DNA from: CAVWQV01 sp963757115
GTDB taxonomy: Bacteria > Pseudomonadota > Alphaproteobacteria > Acetobacterales > Acetobacteraceae
Direction of reading: 5' to 3'
DNA length: 64,000 nt
Assembly (NCBI GenBank): GCA_963757115.1
Contig: CAVWQV010000006.1
Location: 62,001-126,000, forward strand
Shown: piece by piece, positions 19,042 through 28,869 of the stretch
Layout of the letters: each line of letters begins with the position of its first letter
Position numbering within the stretch: position 1 is the first letter of the stretch
Position numbers and translations under genes: made by a program
The notes under the pieces: model-generated
Seen by the model: only the letters and a program-made list of their open reading frames with translations
Told to the model about the DNA's origin: nothing
Database searches by the model: none

Positions 19042-19884
19042 TCAACCCGGCCGGTCGCCGGCGAGGGTGATCCGGTGCATGACACGGCGGAACCCGTGAT
19101 AGTCGTTCACCGGGTTGTGCTGGGCGCAGCGATTGTCCCAGAACGCGACCGAGCCCGGCTTCCACTCGAAACGGCAGGTGAACTCCGGCCTCACCTGGTG
19201 ATCGAACAGGAAACGCAGCAACCCCGCACTCTCCGCCTCCGTCCAGCCCACGAAGCGGCTGGTGTGCGCCACGTTGACGTAGAGCGCCCGCCGGCCCGTC
19301 TCGGGATGGGTGCGCACTACCGGATGCTCGGCCGCGAGGGTCCGCCGCGCCGCCTCCGTCCCGTCCGACTTCACCCTGTCCTCGCGGGTGCGGGTCACGT
19401 CGGCCTTGGCGCTGTCGCTCACGGCGGAAAGCCCGTCGAGCACCCGTCGGAGGGCCGGGGAGAGCGTCTCGTAGGCGAGGTACTGGTTGGCGAACAACGT
19501 GTCCCCGCCATAGGAGGGCAGCTCACGGGCCGCGAGTAGGGTGCCCATCGGCGGCTCTTCCAGATAGCTCGTGTCCGAGTGCCAGATGCCGCCGAAATTG
19601 GTGGTCTCGTGCTCGAGCTTGGCCACCCGGATGATCTCGGGGAAGCCCTCGATTCCTTTGACGAACGGGTACTCGACCGTCCGGCCGAACCGCTTGGCAA
19701 ATTGCAGGAAGCGGTCGTCGGGCAGCGGGTCCTGGTCGCGGAAGAAGATCACGCAGTTGTCGAGCAGCGCCCGCCGGATTGCCCCGATCGTTTCTTCCGG
19801 CAGCTCGTCCGCGATGCGAACACCAAGGACCTCGGCCCCGATCGAGCCCGCGATTCGGTTGACCTCGATGGGCGTATTGCGCAT
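19042..19884 (-). CDS. TauD/TfdA-family Fe(II)/2-oxoglutarate dioxygenase
   Basis: A 280-residue non-haem iron dioxygenase. The metal-binding HxD is in GGIWHSDTSY, and the distal His is in CAQHNPVNDYHGFRRVMHRI, with the conserved Arg binding 2-oxoglutarate. Other family features are VIFFRDQDPLPDD and YGGDTLFANQYLAYE. Characterised members hydroxylate taurine, alkyl sulfates or aryloxyalkanoates; nothing nearby (no transporter or sulfonate gene) identifies the substrate. It is divergent from cysS with a 96-bp spacer. Confidence 0.92.
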   Translation of the reverse strand: MRNTPIEVNRIAGSIGAEVLGVRIADELPEETIGAIRRALLDNCVIFFRDQDPLPDDRFLQFAKRFGRTVEYPFVKGIEGFPEIIRVAKLEHETTNFGGIWHSDTSYLEEPPMGTLLAARELPSYGGDTLFANQYLAYETLSPALRRVLDGLSAVSDSAKADVTRTREDRVKSDGTEAARRTLAAEHPVVRTHPETGRRALYVNVAHTSRFVGWTEAESAGLLRFLFDHQVRPEFTCRFEWKPGSVAFWDNRCAQHNPVNDYHGFRRVMHRITLAGDRPG

Positions 19885-19980
19885 TCCCTGCCTCCCCTAC
19901 TGAAAAAGCCTAGCGCCGGAACGCGAGGTGGCCAATGACGGCCGTTGCGTCGGTCGGCGGCATGGCGGAGAAGTCGGGCA

Positions 19981-21333
19981 ATGCCCGCGGCACTGCATCT
20001 CACCAATAGCCGAACCCGCCGGAAGGAGCGGTTCGAGCCGATCGATCCCGCGCATGTCCGCATTTATGTCTGCGGGCCGACCGTCTACGACCTCGCCCAT
20101 ATTGGCAACGCCCGGCCCATGGTGGTGTTCGATGTGCTCGCGCGGCTGCTGCGGGCCTTGTATCCGCGCGTGACGTATGTGCGGAACATCACGGACATCG
20201 ACGACAAGATCAACGCACGGGCACGGGAAAGCGGCGAGCCGATCGCCGCGATCACCGCCCGCACGACCGCCGACTTCCATGCCGACATGGCCGCCCTCGG
20301 CGTGCTGCCTCCCGACGAGGAGCCGCGGGCGACCGGGCACATCCCGGAGATGATCGACCTGATCGAGCGGCTGATCGCCGCTGGACACGCCTATGCCGCG
20401 GAAGGCCACGTGCTGTTCGCGGTCGCGAGCTTTGCGGAATACGGTCGCCTGTCCGGCCGCAGCCCCGACGAACTCCTGGCCGGAGCGCGGGTCGAGGTCG
20501 CCCCTTACAAGCGCGACGCCGGCGACTTTGTGCTGTGGAAACCCTCGGAGCCGGACGAGCCGGGCTGGGACAGCCCGTGGGGCCGCGGCCGGCCCGGCTG
20601 GCACATCGAGTGCTCGGCGATGTCCTGGCGCTATCTCGGCGAGACTTTCGATATCCACGGCGGCGGTCGTGACCTCTTGTTCCCGCACCATGAGAACGAG
20701 GCGGCGCAGAGCCTGTGCGCATTTCCCGGCAGCCATTTCGCCCGCTACTGGCTGCACAACGGAATGCTGCGGGTCGGTGGCGAGAAGATGTCAAAGAGCC
20801 TCGGCAACTTCTTGACGATCCGTGACGTGCTGGCCATGGCGCCGGCCGAGGCGGTGAGGCTGCTGCTGCTACGCTCCCATTACCGGGCGGAGCTTGATTT
20901 CTCCGACTACGGCCTGGCCGAGGTGCGGCGGGAACTTGATCGCTTCTACCGCGCGCTGGAGCGGCATCCGGGCGCGGCGAGCGGCCCCCTCCCGGAAAGT
21001 GTGGCGGAAGCGTTATGCGACGATATCAACACGCCGCTCGCGATTACGTCGATGCACGCGCTTGCCGATGCGGCGCTTGCCGGAGATGGACAAGCGGCTT
21101 CGGGCCTGCGCGCTTCGGGATCAATGCTCGGCGTCCTACAAGCCGATCCGGCCGGCTGGTTTCAAGGCGATGAGGCCAATTCGGCCTGGATCGAGCGTGC
21201 CATTGCCGAACGGCTCGCTGCTCGGAAGGGGCGCGACTTCGCGCGCGCCGATGCGATCCGCGCGGAATTAAGCGCGCAAGGCATCGTGCTGGAGGACGGC
21301 CCGCAGGGCACGACGTGGCGTCGCGCCTCGTAA
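19981..21333 (+). CDS. cysS: cysteine--tRNA ligase
   Basis: CysRS charges tRNA-Cys. The HIGH-type motif appears as GPTVYDLAHIGNARPMVVFD and the KMSKS motif as GGEKMSKSLGNFLTI. Zinc ligands are supplied by the Cys in YVCGPT, Cys in HIECSAMSWRYLG and the HHENE segment. The protein is 450 residues from the ATG at 19981, chosen because GGAGAAG precedes it; an upstream in-frame ATG would add 12 unconserved residues. The anticodon-binding tail is complete (RKGRDFARADAIRAELSAQG). It heads a run cysS-DUF305-trmJ-crotonase-hyuAB. Confidence 0.97.
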   Translation: MPAALHLTNSRTRRKERFEPIDPAHVRIYVCGPTVYDLAHIGNARPMVVFDVLARLLRALYPRVTYVRNITDIDDKINARARESGEPIAAITARTTADFHADMAALGVLPPDEEPRATGHIPEMIDLIERLIAAGHAYAAEGHVLFAVASFAEYGRLSGRSPDELLAGARVEVAPYKRDAGDFVLWKPSEPDEPGWDSPWGRGRPGWHIECSAMSWRYLGETFDIHGGGRDLLFPHHENEAAQSLCAFPGSHFARYWLHNGMLRVGGEKMSKSLGNFLTIRDVLAMAPAEAVRLLLLRSHYRAELDFSDYGLAEVRRELDRFYRALERHPGAASGPLPESVAEALCDDINTPLAITSMHALADAALAGDGQAASGLRASGSMLGVLQADPAGWFQGDEANSAWIERAIAERLAARKGRDFARADAIRAELSAQGIVLEDGPQGTTWRRAS

Positions 21334-21345
21334 CCGGAGAAAACC

Positions 21346-21708
21346 ATGCGATTTGCCCTCGCTTTCGCGGCCGGCCTGATGCTGGCACAACCCGCTTACG
21401 CCCAGACGACGGAACACGATCACACCGGTCCAGCGACGGCATCCCCGGCCGACAAGGCTCTGAAAGACGCAATGTCGAAGATGCACGCGACGATGGATGT
21501 GCCGCTCACCGGAGACCCGGATGCCGACTTCGTCGCTATGATGATCCCGCATCACCAGGGCGCAATCGAGATGGCCGAGGTCGAGTTGCAGTACGGCAAG
21601 GATCCGCAGATTCGCCGGCTTGCCCACGCGATCGTCGCCGCGCAGAGGGAAGAGCTTGCGCAGATGCGCCGTTGGCAGGCACGGCGCGGGCAGAAGCACG
21701 CCCAGTGA
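21346..21708 (+). CDS. secreted DUF305 (CopM-like) protein
   Basis: A 120-residue exported protein with a signal peptide (MRFALAFAAGLMLAQPAYA, likely cleaved after AYA). The mature part carries the DUF305 signature FVAMMIPHHQGAIEMAEVEL, with paired histidines and methionines able to bind copper or silver, and AHAIVAAQREELAQMRRW. DUF305 proteins such as cyanobacterial CopM bind copper in the periplasm. The start follows cysS by 12 bp, and its stop overlaps the GTG of trmJ. Confidence 0.9.
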   Translation: MRFALAFAAGLMLAQPAYAQTTEHDHTGPATASPADKALKDAMSKMHATMDVPLTGDPDADFVAMMIPHHQGAIEMAEVELQYGKDPQIRRLAHAIVAAQREELAQMRRWQARRGQKHAQ

Positions 21709-22520
21709 CCGGCCGCGACGGCGGGGCCGAGCTTGCGCCGCTTGGCAACAGCCCGATCGTGATCCTGGTCCGTCCGCAGCTTGCCGAGAACGTCGGCGCC
21801 GTCGCGCGGGCGATGGGCAATGGCGGCCTGTTCCATCTTCGGCTGGTCGCACCCCGCGACGGATGGCCGCAGGAAAAGGCGTGGCGCAACGCTTCGGGCG
21901 CGGACCGCATCCTCGATGCGGCGACCATCCACCCGAACTTGGCGGACGCGGTGGCCGACATGCATCGCGTATTCGCCACCTGTCCGCGGCCGCGGCACGT
22001 CGTCAAGCCGATCCTCACCGCCCGTGGTGCCGCGGCCGAGCTTCGGCTGGTCTCGGCGCGCGGCCTGCGCGCCGCGATCCTATTCGGCCCCGAGCGGGCC
22101 GGGCTCGACAACGACGATCTCGCGGCCGCTGACGCCCTGGTGCGCATCCCCCTCAACCCCGGTTTCATGTCGCTCAACCTGGCGCAGGCTGTGATGGTGG
22201 TCGCTTATGAGTGGTGGACAGCGACCGAGGAGACGTTGCCGCGCACCTTCATGACCAACGAGAGCGCGGTCGCGACCAAGGCCGAGCTCGAGAATTTCCT
22301 TGCCCACATGACGGCCGAACTCGACGCATGCGGTTTCCTGCGCAATCTCCCGAAGCGCCCTGGCATGGTGCGCAACATCCGCCACTTCTTCGAGCGCGGT
22401 GAAGCGACGCAACAAGAACTGCGCACGCTTCACGGCATCGTCACGGAGCTCGCGCATGGACGGCGCCAACTTGGCCGGCTCGAGAAGTCGAAGCAGACTG
22501 ACGTCCGCGAAGAACGATGA
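21705..22520 (+). CDS. trmJ: TrmJ-type tRNA/rRNA 2'-O-methyltransferase (SPOUT)
   Basis: A 271-residue SpoU/TrmH-superfamily methyltransferase of the TrmJ type, which 2'-O-methylates position 32 in tRNA anticodon loops in characterised species. The knotted SAM-binding motifs are present: VILVRPQLAENVGAVARAMG, AILFGPERAGLDNDDL and GFMSLNLAQAVMVVAYE. The C-terminal extension ends with FLRNLPKRPGMVRNIRHFF, typical of TrmJ. The start is a GTG overlapping the DUF305 stop. No frame problem is seen. Confidence 0.9.
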   Translation: MTGRDGGAELAPLGNSPIVILVRPQLAENVGAVARAMGNGGLFHLRLVAPRDGWPQEKAWRNASGADRILDAATIHPNLADAVADMHRVFATCPRPRHVVKPILTARGAAAELRLVSARGLRAAILFGPERAGLDNDDLAAADALVRIPLNPGFMSLNLAQAVMVVAYEWWTATEETLPRTFMTNESAVATKAELENFLAHMTAELDACGFLRNLPKRPGMVRNIRHFFERGEATQQELRTLHGIVTELAHGRRQLGRLEKSKQTDVREER

Positions 22521-22530
22521 GGTAGCTCCG

Positions 22531-23316
22531 ATGCCCGAAGCGCCGCGCCCCGAGGACGCCCCGCTGCTGGTTGCCATCGCGGATGGGCGCGCGACGGTGA
22601 CCTTGAACCGCCCGGCGATGCACAACCGGCTTGATACGGCCGACCTCGAGGCGCTCGACGGCGCGCTCCGCCACATCGACGCCAATCCCGAAGTGCGGGT
22701 CGTGGTGCTGACCGCGAACGGGCGCAGCTTCTGTGCGGGATACGACCTCGGCAGCCTTGCCGCAGGTGCGGCGGGCGAGGCGCCCGTCACCGAACGCTTC
22801 TCCTTCGCGGCCCTGATCGATCGACTGGAAGCCATGCGCGCCCCGACTATCGCGGCGCTGAACGGCGGCGTGTACGGCGGCGGCACCGATCTCGGTCTCG
22901 CCTGCGATTTCCGCATCGGCGTTGCGCAGACGCGCATCATGATGCCCGCCGGGCAGATCGGGCTGCACTATTACGCGTCCGGCATTCGGCGCTACGTCAC
23001 GCGCATGACGCCGGGGGCGGCGAAGCGATTGTTCCTGCTGGGCGAGACGCTGGACGCGGCCGAGATGCTTCGCGTCGGCTATCTCGACGAGATCGTGCCC
23101 GACCTTGCGGCGTTGCGCGCGAGGGTGGATGCGATCGCCACCTTGCTCGCCAACGCGCCTAGTGCGGATGTCATCCAAAGCATGAAACGCGCGATCAACC
23201 GCATCGCCGACGCAAACATGGACCCTGCGGAGGCCGATGCCGCATCTGCCGCTAGCCGGCGGTCGCCGGTCGTCGCGCAGGCCGTGGCCGCCCGGCTTGC
23301 CGCGCGGCGTAAGTGA
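22531..23316 (+). CDS. enoyl-CoA hydratase/isomerase family protein
   Basis: A 261-residue crotonase-superfamily protein. Oxyanion-hole elements are SFCAGYDLGSLA and GGVYGGGTDLGLACDFRIG. The two classical glutamate positions are Asp (GGGTD) and Gly (MPAGQIG), so strict hydratase activity is doubtful; isomerase, hydrolase or ligase-type activities occur in such variants. The ATG has a GAGGTAG upstream. Its last codons overlap the GTG of hydantoinase subunit A, placing it in that operon, which might mean it acts on a product of ring opening. This link is inference. Confidence 0.85.
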   Translation: MPEAPRPEDAPLLVAIADGRATVTLNRPAMHNRLDTADLEALDGALRHIDANPEVRVVVLTANGRSFCAGYDLGSLAAGAAGEAPVTERFSFAALIDRLEAMRAPTIAALNGGVYGGGTDLGLACDFRIGVAQTRIMMPAGQIGLHYYASGIRRYVTRMTPGAAKRLFLLGETLDAAEMLRVGYLDEIVPDLAALRARVDAIATLLANAPSADVIQSMKRAINRIADANMDPAEADAASAASRRSPVVAQAVAARLAARRK

Positions 23317-25412
23317 GCGCAGCACGGCTCGCCGTCGACATCGGCGGTACGTTTACGGACCTCGCCCTGGAACACGCCGGCGGCCGGGCGACCTTGAAGG
23401 TGCTCACCACGCCGGCTACCCCCGAACGGGGCGTGATCGACGGAGTGCAGGCAATCCTGCGTGAGACGGGACTGGCACCCGCCGACATCGGCGTGGTGAT
23501 CCACGGCACGACGCTCGCCACCAACGCCATCATTGAGCGCAAGGGAGCCCGCACCGCGCTGCTCACCACGCAAGGCTTTCGAGACGTCCTCGCGATGGGC
23601 AACGAAAGCCGTTACGACCAGTACGATCTCAACATCGTGCTGCCCGAGCCGCTGGTGCCGCGTTACCTGCGCCTGCCGGTGCCGGAACGGCTCGACAACG
23701 AGGGCAACGTGCTCCTCGCGTTGGACGAGGATGCCGTGCGGGCGCTGGTGCCGGTGCTCCGGCGCGAGGGCGTGGAAAGCGTCGCCGTCGGCCTGCTGCA
23801 CGCTTTCGTCAACCCGGCGCACGAGCGCCGCGTGCACGACATCCTCGCCGCCGCCTTGCCCGACATGCCCGTTTCGCTCTCGTCCGAGGTGTCCCCTGAG
23901 ATGCGCGAATGGGAGCGCTTCTCCACCACGGCCGCTAATGCCTACGTGCAGCCGCTGATGGCGCGCTATCTGCGCCGGTTGGAAGCCGAACTGCGGCAAC
24001 TGGGCGTGACCGCGCCGCTCTACCTCATGCTTTCGGGCGGCGGACTGACCACGGTGGAAACCGCCTGCCGGTTTCCGATCCGCCTCGTGAAGTCGGGGCC
24101 CGCCGGCGGCGCCATTTTCGCCGCCCATATCGCCCGGCAATGCGGGCTCGACCGCGTACTGTCGTTCGACATGGGCGGCACCACGGCGAAGATCTGCCTG
24201 ATCGAGGGTGGGACGCCGCGCACGTCCCGCGCCTTCGAGATCGCCCGCGTAGGGCGGTTCCGCAAGGGTTCCGGCCTGCCGCTCCGCATCCCGGTGATCG
24301 AGATGGTGGAGATCGGTGCGGGCGGCGGTTCGCTCGCGCGCACCGACGCGATGGGTCGCATCCTGGTCGGACCCGAGAGCGCCGGCGCCGATCCCGGCCC
24401 CGCCTGCTATGGACGCGGCGGCACGCGCCCGGCGGTGACGGACGCCAATCTCCTGCTCGGCCGATACGACCCGGCGCGCTTTGCCGGCGGGAGCATGGCG
24501 CTCGATGAGGACGCGGCACGCGACGCGCTCACCCGTGAGGTCGGCGGCAAGCTTGAGCTGGACGCAGCGATGGCCGCACTTGGCGTGGTCGAGGTGGTGG
24601 ACGAGGCGATGGCCAACGCCGCGCGCGTCCACGCGATCGAGAGCGGTGCCACGCACGAAGGCCGCACCCTGATCGCGTTCGGCGGCGGCGGTCCGGTCCA
24701 TGCCTACCGGATCGCGGAGAAGGTCGGCATCACGCATGTCTTGGTGCCGTCCGGCGCGGGGGTCGGCAGCGCGATCGGCTTTCTGCGCGCGCCGTTCGGC
24801 TACGAGGTCGTGCGCAGCCTGTACCAGCGCTTCCGGCACTTCGACCTGGACGCCGTCAACGAACTGCTGGGCGACATGGAGCGTGAAGCGCTCGACGTTG
24901 TCGCGACCGGCAGTGGAGGCGCTCCGGCAACGCAGGTGCGCACCGCGTTCATGCGCTATGTCGGGCAAGGCCATGAGATCCCCGTTCCCTTGCCGGCGCG
25001 CGCGCTTGGCGCGGACGACGTCACGGCCATCCGCGCAGCGTACGACGAAGCCTACGCGAGATTCTACGATCGGCCGGTACCTGGGTCGGACGTGGAAATC
25101 ATGAGCTTTTCCCTGCTCGTTGCCACGACCGCGGCTGAGGCCGTCTCGCCCGAGATGTCTTCCACAAGGGAAGCGGGGAAACAGAGCGCTCGTCTCGTCG
25201 AGGAAAGCGGGCGCACGCAGCAGGTGCGCGACACCGCGACCGCGATAGTCGCGGACTGGCCGGTGCATGATCGCGCCATGCTTGCGCCCGAGGCCAGCAT
25301 CGCGGGTCCGGCAATCATCGCCGAGGACGAGACCTCGACCCTGGTCGGCCCCGGCTGGCGTGCCAGCCTCGATCGGTGGGGATACATCGAACTCTCGCGG
25401 GAGCCGACGTAG
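23313..25412 (+). CDS. hyuA: hydantoinase/oxoprolinase family protein, subunit A
   Basis: A 699-residue ATP-dependent amidohydrolase subunit of the HyuA type. The N-terminus carries the acetate-kinase-like nucleotide motif LAVDIGGTFTDLALE, and the second phosphate motif is SFDMGGTTAKICLIE. Further conserved segments are HGTTLATNAIIERKG, GGGSLARTDAMG and GPACYGRGGTRPAVTDANL. Family members open hydantoins, 5-oxoproline or N-methylhydantoin with ATP; relatives form carboxylases for acetone or acetophenone. The GTG start overlaps the crotonase gene, and the stop overlaps the GTG of subunit B by one base. Substrate unknown. Confidence 0.93.
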   Translation: MSAARLAVDIGGTFTDLALEHAGGRATLKVLTTPATPERGVIDGVQAILRETGLAPADIGVVIHGTTLATNAIIERKGARTALLTTQGFRDVLAMGNESRYDQYDLNIVLPEPLVPRYLRLPVPERLDNEGNVLLALDEDAVRALVPVLRREGVESVAVGLLHAFVNPAHERRVHDILAAALPDMPVSLSSEVSPEMREWERFSTTAANAYVQPLMARYLRRLEAELRQLGVTAPLYLMLSGGGLTTVETACRFPIRLVKSGPAGGAIFAAHIARQCGLDRVLSFDMGGTTAKICLIEGGTPRTSRAFEIARVGRFRKGSGLPLRIPVIEMVEIGAGGGSLARTDAMGRILVGPESAGADPGPACYGRGGTRPAVTDANLLLGRYDPARFAGGSMALDEDAARDALTREVGGKLELDAAMAALGVVEVVDEAMANAARVHAIESGATHEGRTLIAFGGGGPVHAYRIAEKVGITHVLVPSGAGVGSAIGFLRAPFGYEVVRSLYQRFRHFDLDAVNELLGDMEREALDVVATGSGGAPATQVRTAFMRYVGQGHEIPVPLPARALGADDVTAIRAAYDEAYARFYDRPVPGSDVEIMSFSLLVATTAAEAVSPEMSSTREAGKQSARLVEESGRTQQVRDTATAIVADWPVHDRAMLAPEASIAGPAIIAEDETSTLVGPGWRASLDRWGYIELSREPT

Positions 25413-27059
25413 TGGCAAATGAAACGGGCGCCCTTGCGCGCATCCAGCGGCAGGTGATGTGGGACCGGTTGATCGCGGTGGTGGAGGAGCAGGCGCAGAC
25501 CATGATCCGCACCGCGTTCTCGACCACGGTGCGCGAGGCGGGCGATCTTTCGGCCGGCATCTTCGACATGCAGGGCCGCATGATGGCTCAGGCCGTCACC
25601 GGGACGCCCGGCCACGTCAACTCGATGGCGGAAAGTGTCGGGCACTTCCTTGCCAAGTTCGCGGCGGCGACGATGCGCCCGGGTGATCATTACATCACCA
25701 ACGACCCGTGGCTCGGCACCGGGCATCTGCACGACCTCACCGTGGTGACCCCGGCGTTCCTGAACGGGCAGATGGTCGGGCTGTTCGCCAACACTGCGCA
25801 CGTGATCGACGTGGGCGGCCTCGGCATGGGGCCGGAAGGGCGCTCGGTGTTCGAGGAAGGGTTGTACATCCCGATCGTGAAATGTTTCGAGCAAGGCCGG
25901 CCCAACGAGACGTTCTTCGACTTCCTGCGGGCCGGCTCGCGCCTGCCGGTCGAGCTGGAAGGCGATGTCTACTCGCTTTGCGCCTGCAACGACGCTGGAG
26001 CCAAGCGTCTTGCGGAAATGATGGGCGAGTTCGGCATGACCAGCCTCGACCCGCTCGCCACCTTCATTTTCGACAGTTCGCGGGACGCAACGTTGGCCGA
26101 GATCGCCCTGCTGCCGCGGGGAACGTACCGGGCGGAAATCGGTTCGGACGGCTACGACGAGCCGCTCGTGCTGCGCGCAGCGATGACGGTGTCCGAAGGC
26201 GCGATCGCGGTCGACTACGCAGGGACATCGGGCTTGGCCTCGCGCGGCATCAACGTGCCGCCCGCCTACACGCGGGCCTATTCCTGCTTCGGCATCAAGG
26301 TCGTCGTGGCCCCTGCCGTGCCGAACAACTGGGCCAGCCTCGCGCCGTTTCGCATCACGATCCCGGAGGGCTGCATACTGGCGGCCCCGCGCCCGTATCC
26401 GGTGTCGGTCCGCCACGTCATCGGCCATCTGCTGCCCGACCTGATGATGGGCTGCTTGCATCAGGCCGTGCCCGACCGCGTGGCGGCCGAGGGCGCAGCA
26501 GCGCTGTGGAACCCTCCGCTCCGCGGCGGCGCGCAGGTGTCGGGGCAGGCGCGCGGCAATCGGCCGGTGATCGCCGATTTCGAGATCATCACCTTCAACT
26601 CCGGCGGCACGGGCGCGCGCCCCTGCCTCGACGGGCTGGACGCGACGGCGTTTCCCTCCGGGGTGCGGACCATGCCGGTGGAGGCAACGGAGAACGTCGC
26701 TCCCGTCGTGTTCTGGCGCAAGGAACTGCGCCCCGACAGCGGCGGTGCTGGACGGACCCGGGGCGGCTGCGGGCAGATCATGGAGATCGGCACCAAGGGC
26801 GACCTCGAGTTCGCCGTCAACGCGACGTTCGACCGCGTGCTGCCATGCGCCGAAGGGGCGGGACGGCGGCGAGGACGGAGCCGCGGGGCAGGTGCGGCTG
26901 AAATCTGGGGCATCGCTGCGCCCCAAGGGCTTTCAGATCATCCCAGACGGCGACCGGCTGGTGCTGGAACTCGCCGGCGGCGGCGGGATGGGTGACCCGG
27001 CCGAGCGCGACCCGGCGCTGGCCGAGCGGGACGTGCGGGACGGCCTCGTATCCAGCTGA
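25412..27059 (+). CDS. hyuB: hydantoinase B/oxoprolinase family protein, frameshifted near the C-terminus
   Basis: The partner subunit of HyuA, about 550 residues. Motifs include MIRTAFSTTVREAGDLSAG, DHYITNDPWLGTGHLHDLTV and NTAHVIDVGGLGMG near the N-terminus. The start is a GTG overlapping the hyuA stop. One extra base near 26850 breaks the frame after ATFDRVL; the other frame continues with KGRDGGEDGAAGQVRLKSG and LELAGGGGMGDPAERDPALA to 27059, the standard family C-terminus. I annotate one gene across the frameshift, which is probably an assembly error. Confidence 0.9.
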
Positions 27060-27098
27060 TCTGCCGACCGCGAATGAGCGGGAAAATGCCGCGCGAGG

Positions 27099-27376
27099 CT
27101 AACCGGCAACCAGCGTCCGGGTACTCCGGGTGTCGCTCGATGTAGCTGGCGATGAACTCGCAGCGCGGCACCACCTTCTGGCCTTCGGCGCGCGCGTGCT
27201 CCAGCACCGCTTTGGCCAGTCGCGAGCCGATGCCGCGGCCTTCCAGCGCTTCAGGCACTTCCGTGTGAATCAGCACCAGCGCTTCGGGGCGACGCTCGGT
27301 CCTGTACGAACGCCACAGCGCCGTCGACCGCGAGTTCGTAGCGGTGCAAAGCCGGGTTGTCGGTCAGGCCGTCCAT
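27099..27376 (-). CDS. small GNAT-like acetyltransferase (YidJ/Gcn5-like) with two frameshifts
   Basis: A roughly 92-residue acetyltransferase not readable in one frame. It starts at an ATG at 27376 behind a strong AGGAGGA ribosome site: MDGLTDNPALHRYELAVDG. After a one-base insertion near 27300 the family core continues as LIHTEVPEALEGRGIGSRLA (acetyl-CoA pyrophosphate loop RGIGSRLA) and RCEFIASYIERHPEY. A second one-base insertion near 27113 hides the natural end (PDLVAG, stop at 27099-27101). Small stand-alone proteins of this type acetylate unknown amines. It lies antisense between hyuB and the aminoacylase. Confidence 0.8.
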
Positions 27377-27417
27377 TGGCGTATCCTCCTATGGCGCTCT
27401 GCCGGGAGATAGTGCCG

Positions 27418-28869
27418 ATGCCCCTACGCTGCGACCTCATCCTCCGCCAGGCCACGGTGTTTGACGGCAGCGGCGGCCCGCGCCGCGTGGCGGACGTCGC
27501 GGTCAGCGGCGAACGGATCGTCGGCGTGGGCGATCTCGGGGCCGCGACCGCGGATCGCGACGTGGACGCCAGCGGCCTGGCCCTCGCTCCTGGCTTCATC
27601 GACGCCCACACGCACGACGACCGCGCCGTGCTGGAAGGGCCGGCCTGCATGCTGTGCAAGATGTCGCAGGGTGTGACCACCGTCGTGGTCGGCAATTGCG
27701 GCATCAGCCTGTCGCCCACGCGGATGGCCGCACGCCCGCCGCCGCCCTTGGACCTCCTCGGCGACGAGAGCTGGTGGCGCTTCGGCAGCTTCGGCGAGTA
27801 TGCGGAGCAACTGGGGCGCAGTCCCGCACCGGTGAACACGTATGCGCTGATCGGCCACATGTCGCTCCGGATGGAGGCGATGGGCGGCGACACGCAGCGC
27901 CCGGCGACTGACGCCGAGGCCGCGCGCATGGCGGCACGGCTAGCCGAGGCGTTGGCGGAGGGCGCGTCGGGCTTTTCCACCGGTCTCTATTACCCGCCCA
28001 ACATGATGGCGCCGACCGGCGAGGTGATCGCGGTGGCCGAGGCGCTGCGCGGCGCCGGTGGCGTCTACGTGACGCACATGCGGGACGAAGCGAACGAGGT
28101 GCTGGCGTCCATCGAGGAAACGCTGAGCATCGGCAGGGCCGCCGGCGTACCCGTGGTCATCAGCCACCACAAGTGCTCGATGCCGGAGAATTTCGGGCGC
28201 TCGGCCGAGACGCTCCCAGCGATCGACGCGGGCGCCCGCCGCCAGAAGGTGGATTTCGACGTCTACCCCTACCCGGCGGGTTCCACGGTGCTGATCCCTG
28301 ACCGGGTGCGCGCCGATGTGCCCGTGCGGGTGACGTGGTCCGACCCCCATCCGGCGATGGCCGGCCGGATGCTCGACGAGATCGCGCAGGACTGGGGACT
28401 TGGGCTGCAAGAGGCGGCCGAGCGGCTCGCCCCGGCGGGCGGCGTGTTCCACCAGATGGACGAGGCCGACGTTCGCCGCATCCTGGCCCATCCGCGCGCC
28501 ATGATCGGTTCGGACGGCCTGCCGCACGATGCCTTCCCGCACCCTCGCCTGTGGGGGACGTTCCCGCGCGTGCTCGGCCATTACGCCCGCGAGCTTGGGC
28601 TGTTCACCCTGGAAGCCGCCGTCCACAAGATGACGGGCCGCACCGCCGCCGTGTTCGGGATGACCGACCGAGGCGAGGTGCGAGAGGGGGCTTATGCCGA
28701 CCTCGTGCTGTTCGACCCCGATCGGGTCCGCGACGCGGCGACCTACGAGGCGCCGACCCGCCCCGCCGAGGGCATCGTCGAAACATGGGTCAACGGCCAG
28801 TCGGCGTTCCGGCAGGGCGCCGCAACGCAAGCCCGGGCAGGACGGCTCCTCACGCGCGGGCGGGAGTGA
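27418..28869 (+). CDS. D-aminoacylase / N-acyl-D-amino-acid deacylase (amidohydrolase)
   Basis: A 483-residue amidohydrolase of the D-aminoacylase type, which releases D-amino acids from N-acyl-D-amino acids. Metal ligands fit the family: HTH in FIDAHTHDDRA, the bridging Cys in VVVGNCGISLSP, His in YVTHMRDE and VVISHHKCSMP, and the catalytic Asp in MIGSDGLPHDAFPHP. The ATG at 27418 follows a GGGAG; an ATG at 27391 is an alternative. Together with hyuAB and the GNAT it suggests use or tailoring of hydantoin-derived or N-acylated amino acids. It overlaps the end of the convergent MFS gene by 20 bp. Confidence 0.9.
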   Translation: MPLRCDLILRQATVFDGSGGPRRVADVAVSGERIVGVGDLGAATADRDVDASGLALAPGFIDAHTHDDRAVLEGPACMLCKMSQGVTTVVVGNCGISLSPTRMAARPPPPLDLLGDESWWRFGSFGEYAEQLGRSPAPVNTYALIGHMSLRMEAMGGDTQRPATDAEAARMAARLAEALAEGASGFSTGLYYPPNMMAPTGEVIAVAEALRGAGGVYVTHMRDEANEVLASIEETLSIGRAAGVPVVISHHKCSMPENFGRSAETLPAIDAGARRQKVDFDVYPYPAGSTVLIPDRVRADVPVRVTWSDPHPAMAGRMLDEIAQDWGLGLQEAAERLAPAGGVFHQMDEADVRRILAHPRAMIGSDGLPHDAFPHPRLWGTFPRVLGHYARELGLFTLEAAVHKMTGRTAAVFGMTDRGEVREGAYADLVLFDPDRVRDAATYEAPTRPAEGIVETWVNGQSAFRQGAATQARAGRLLTRGRE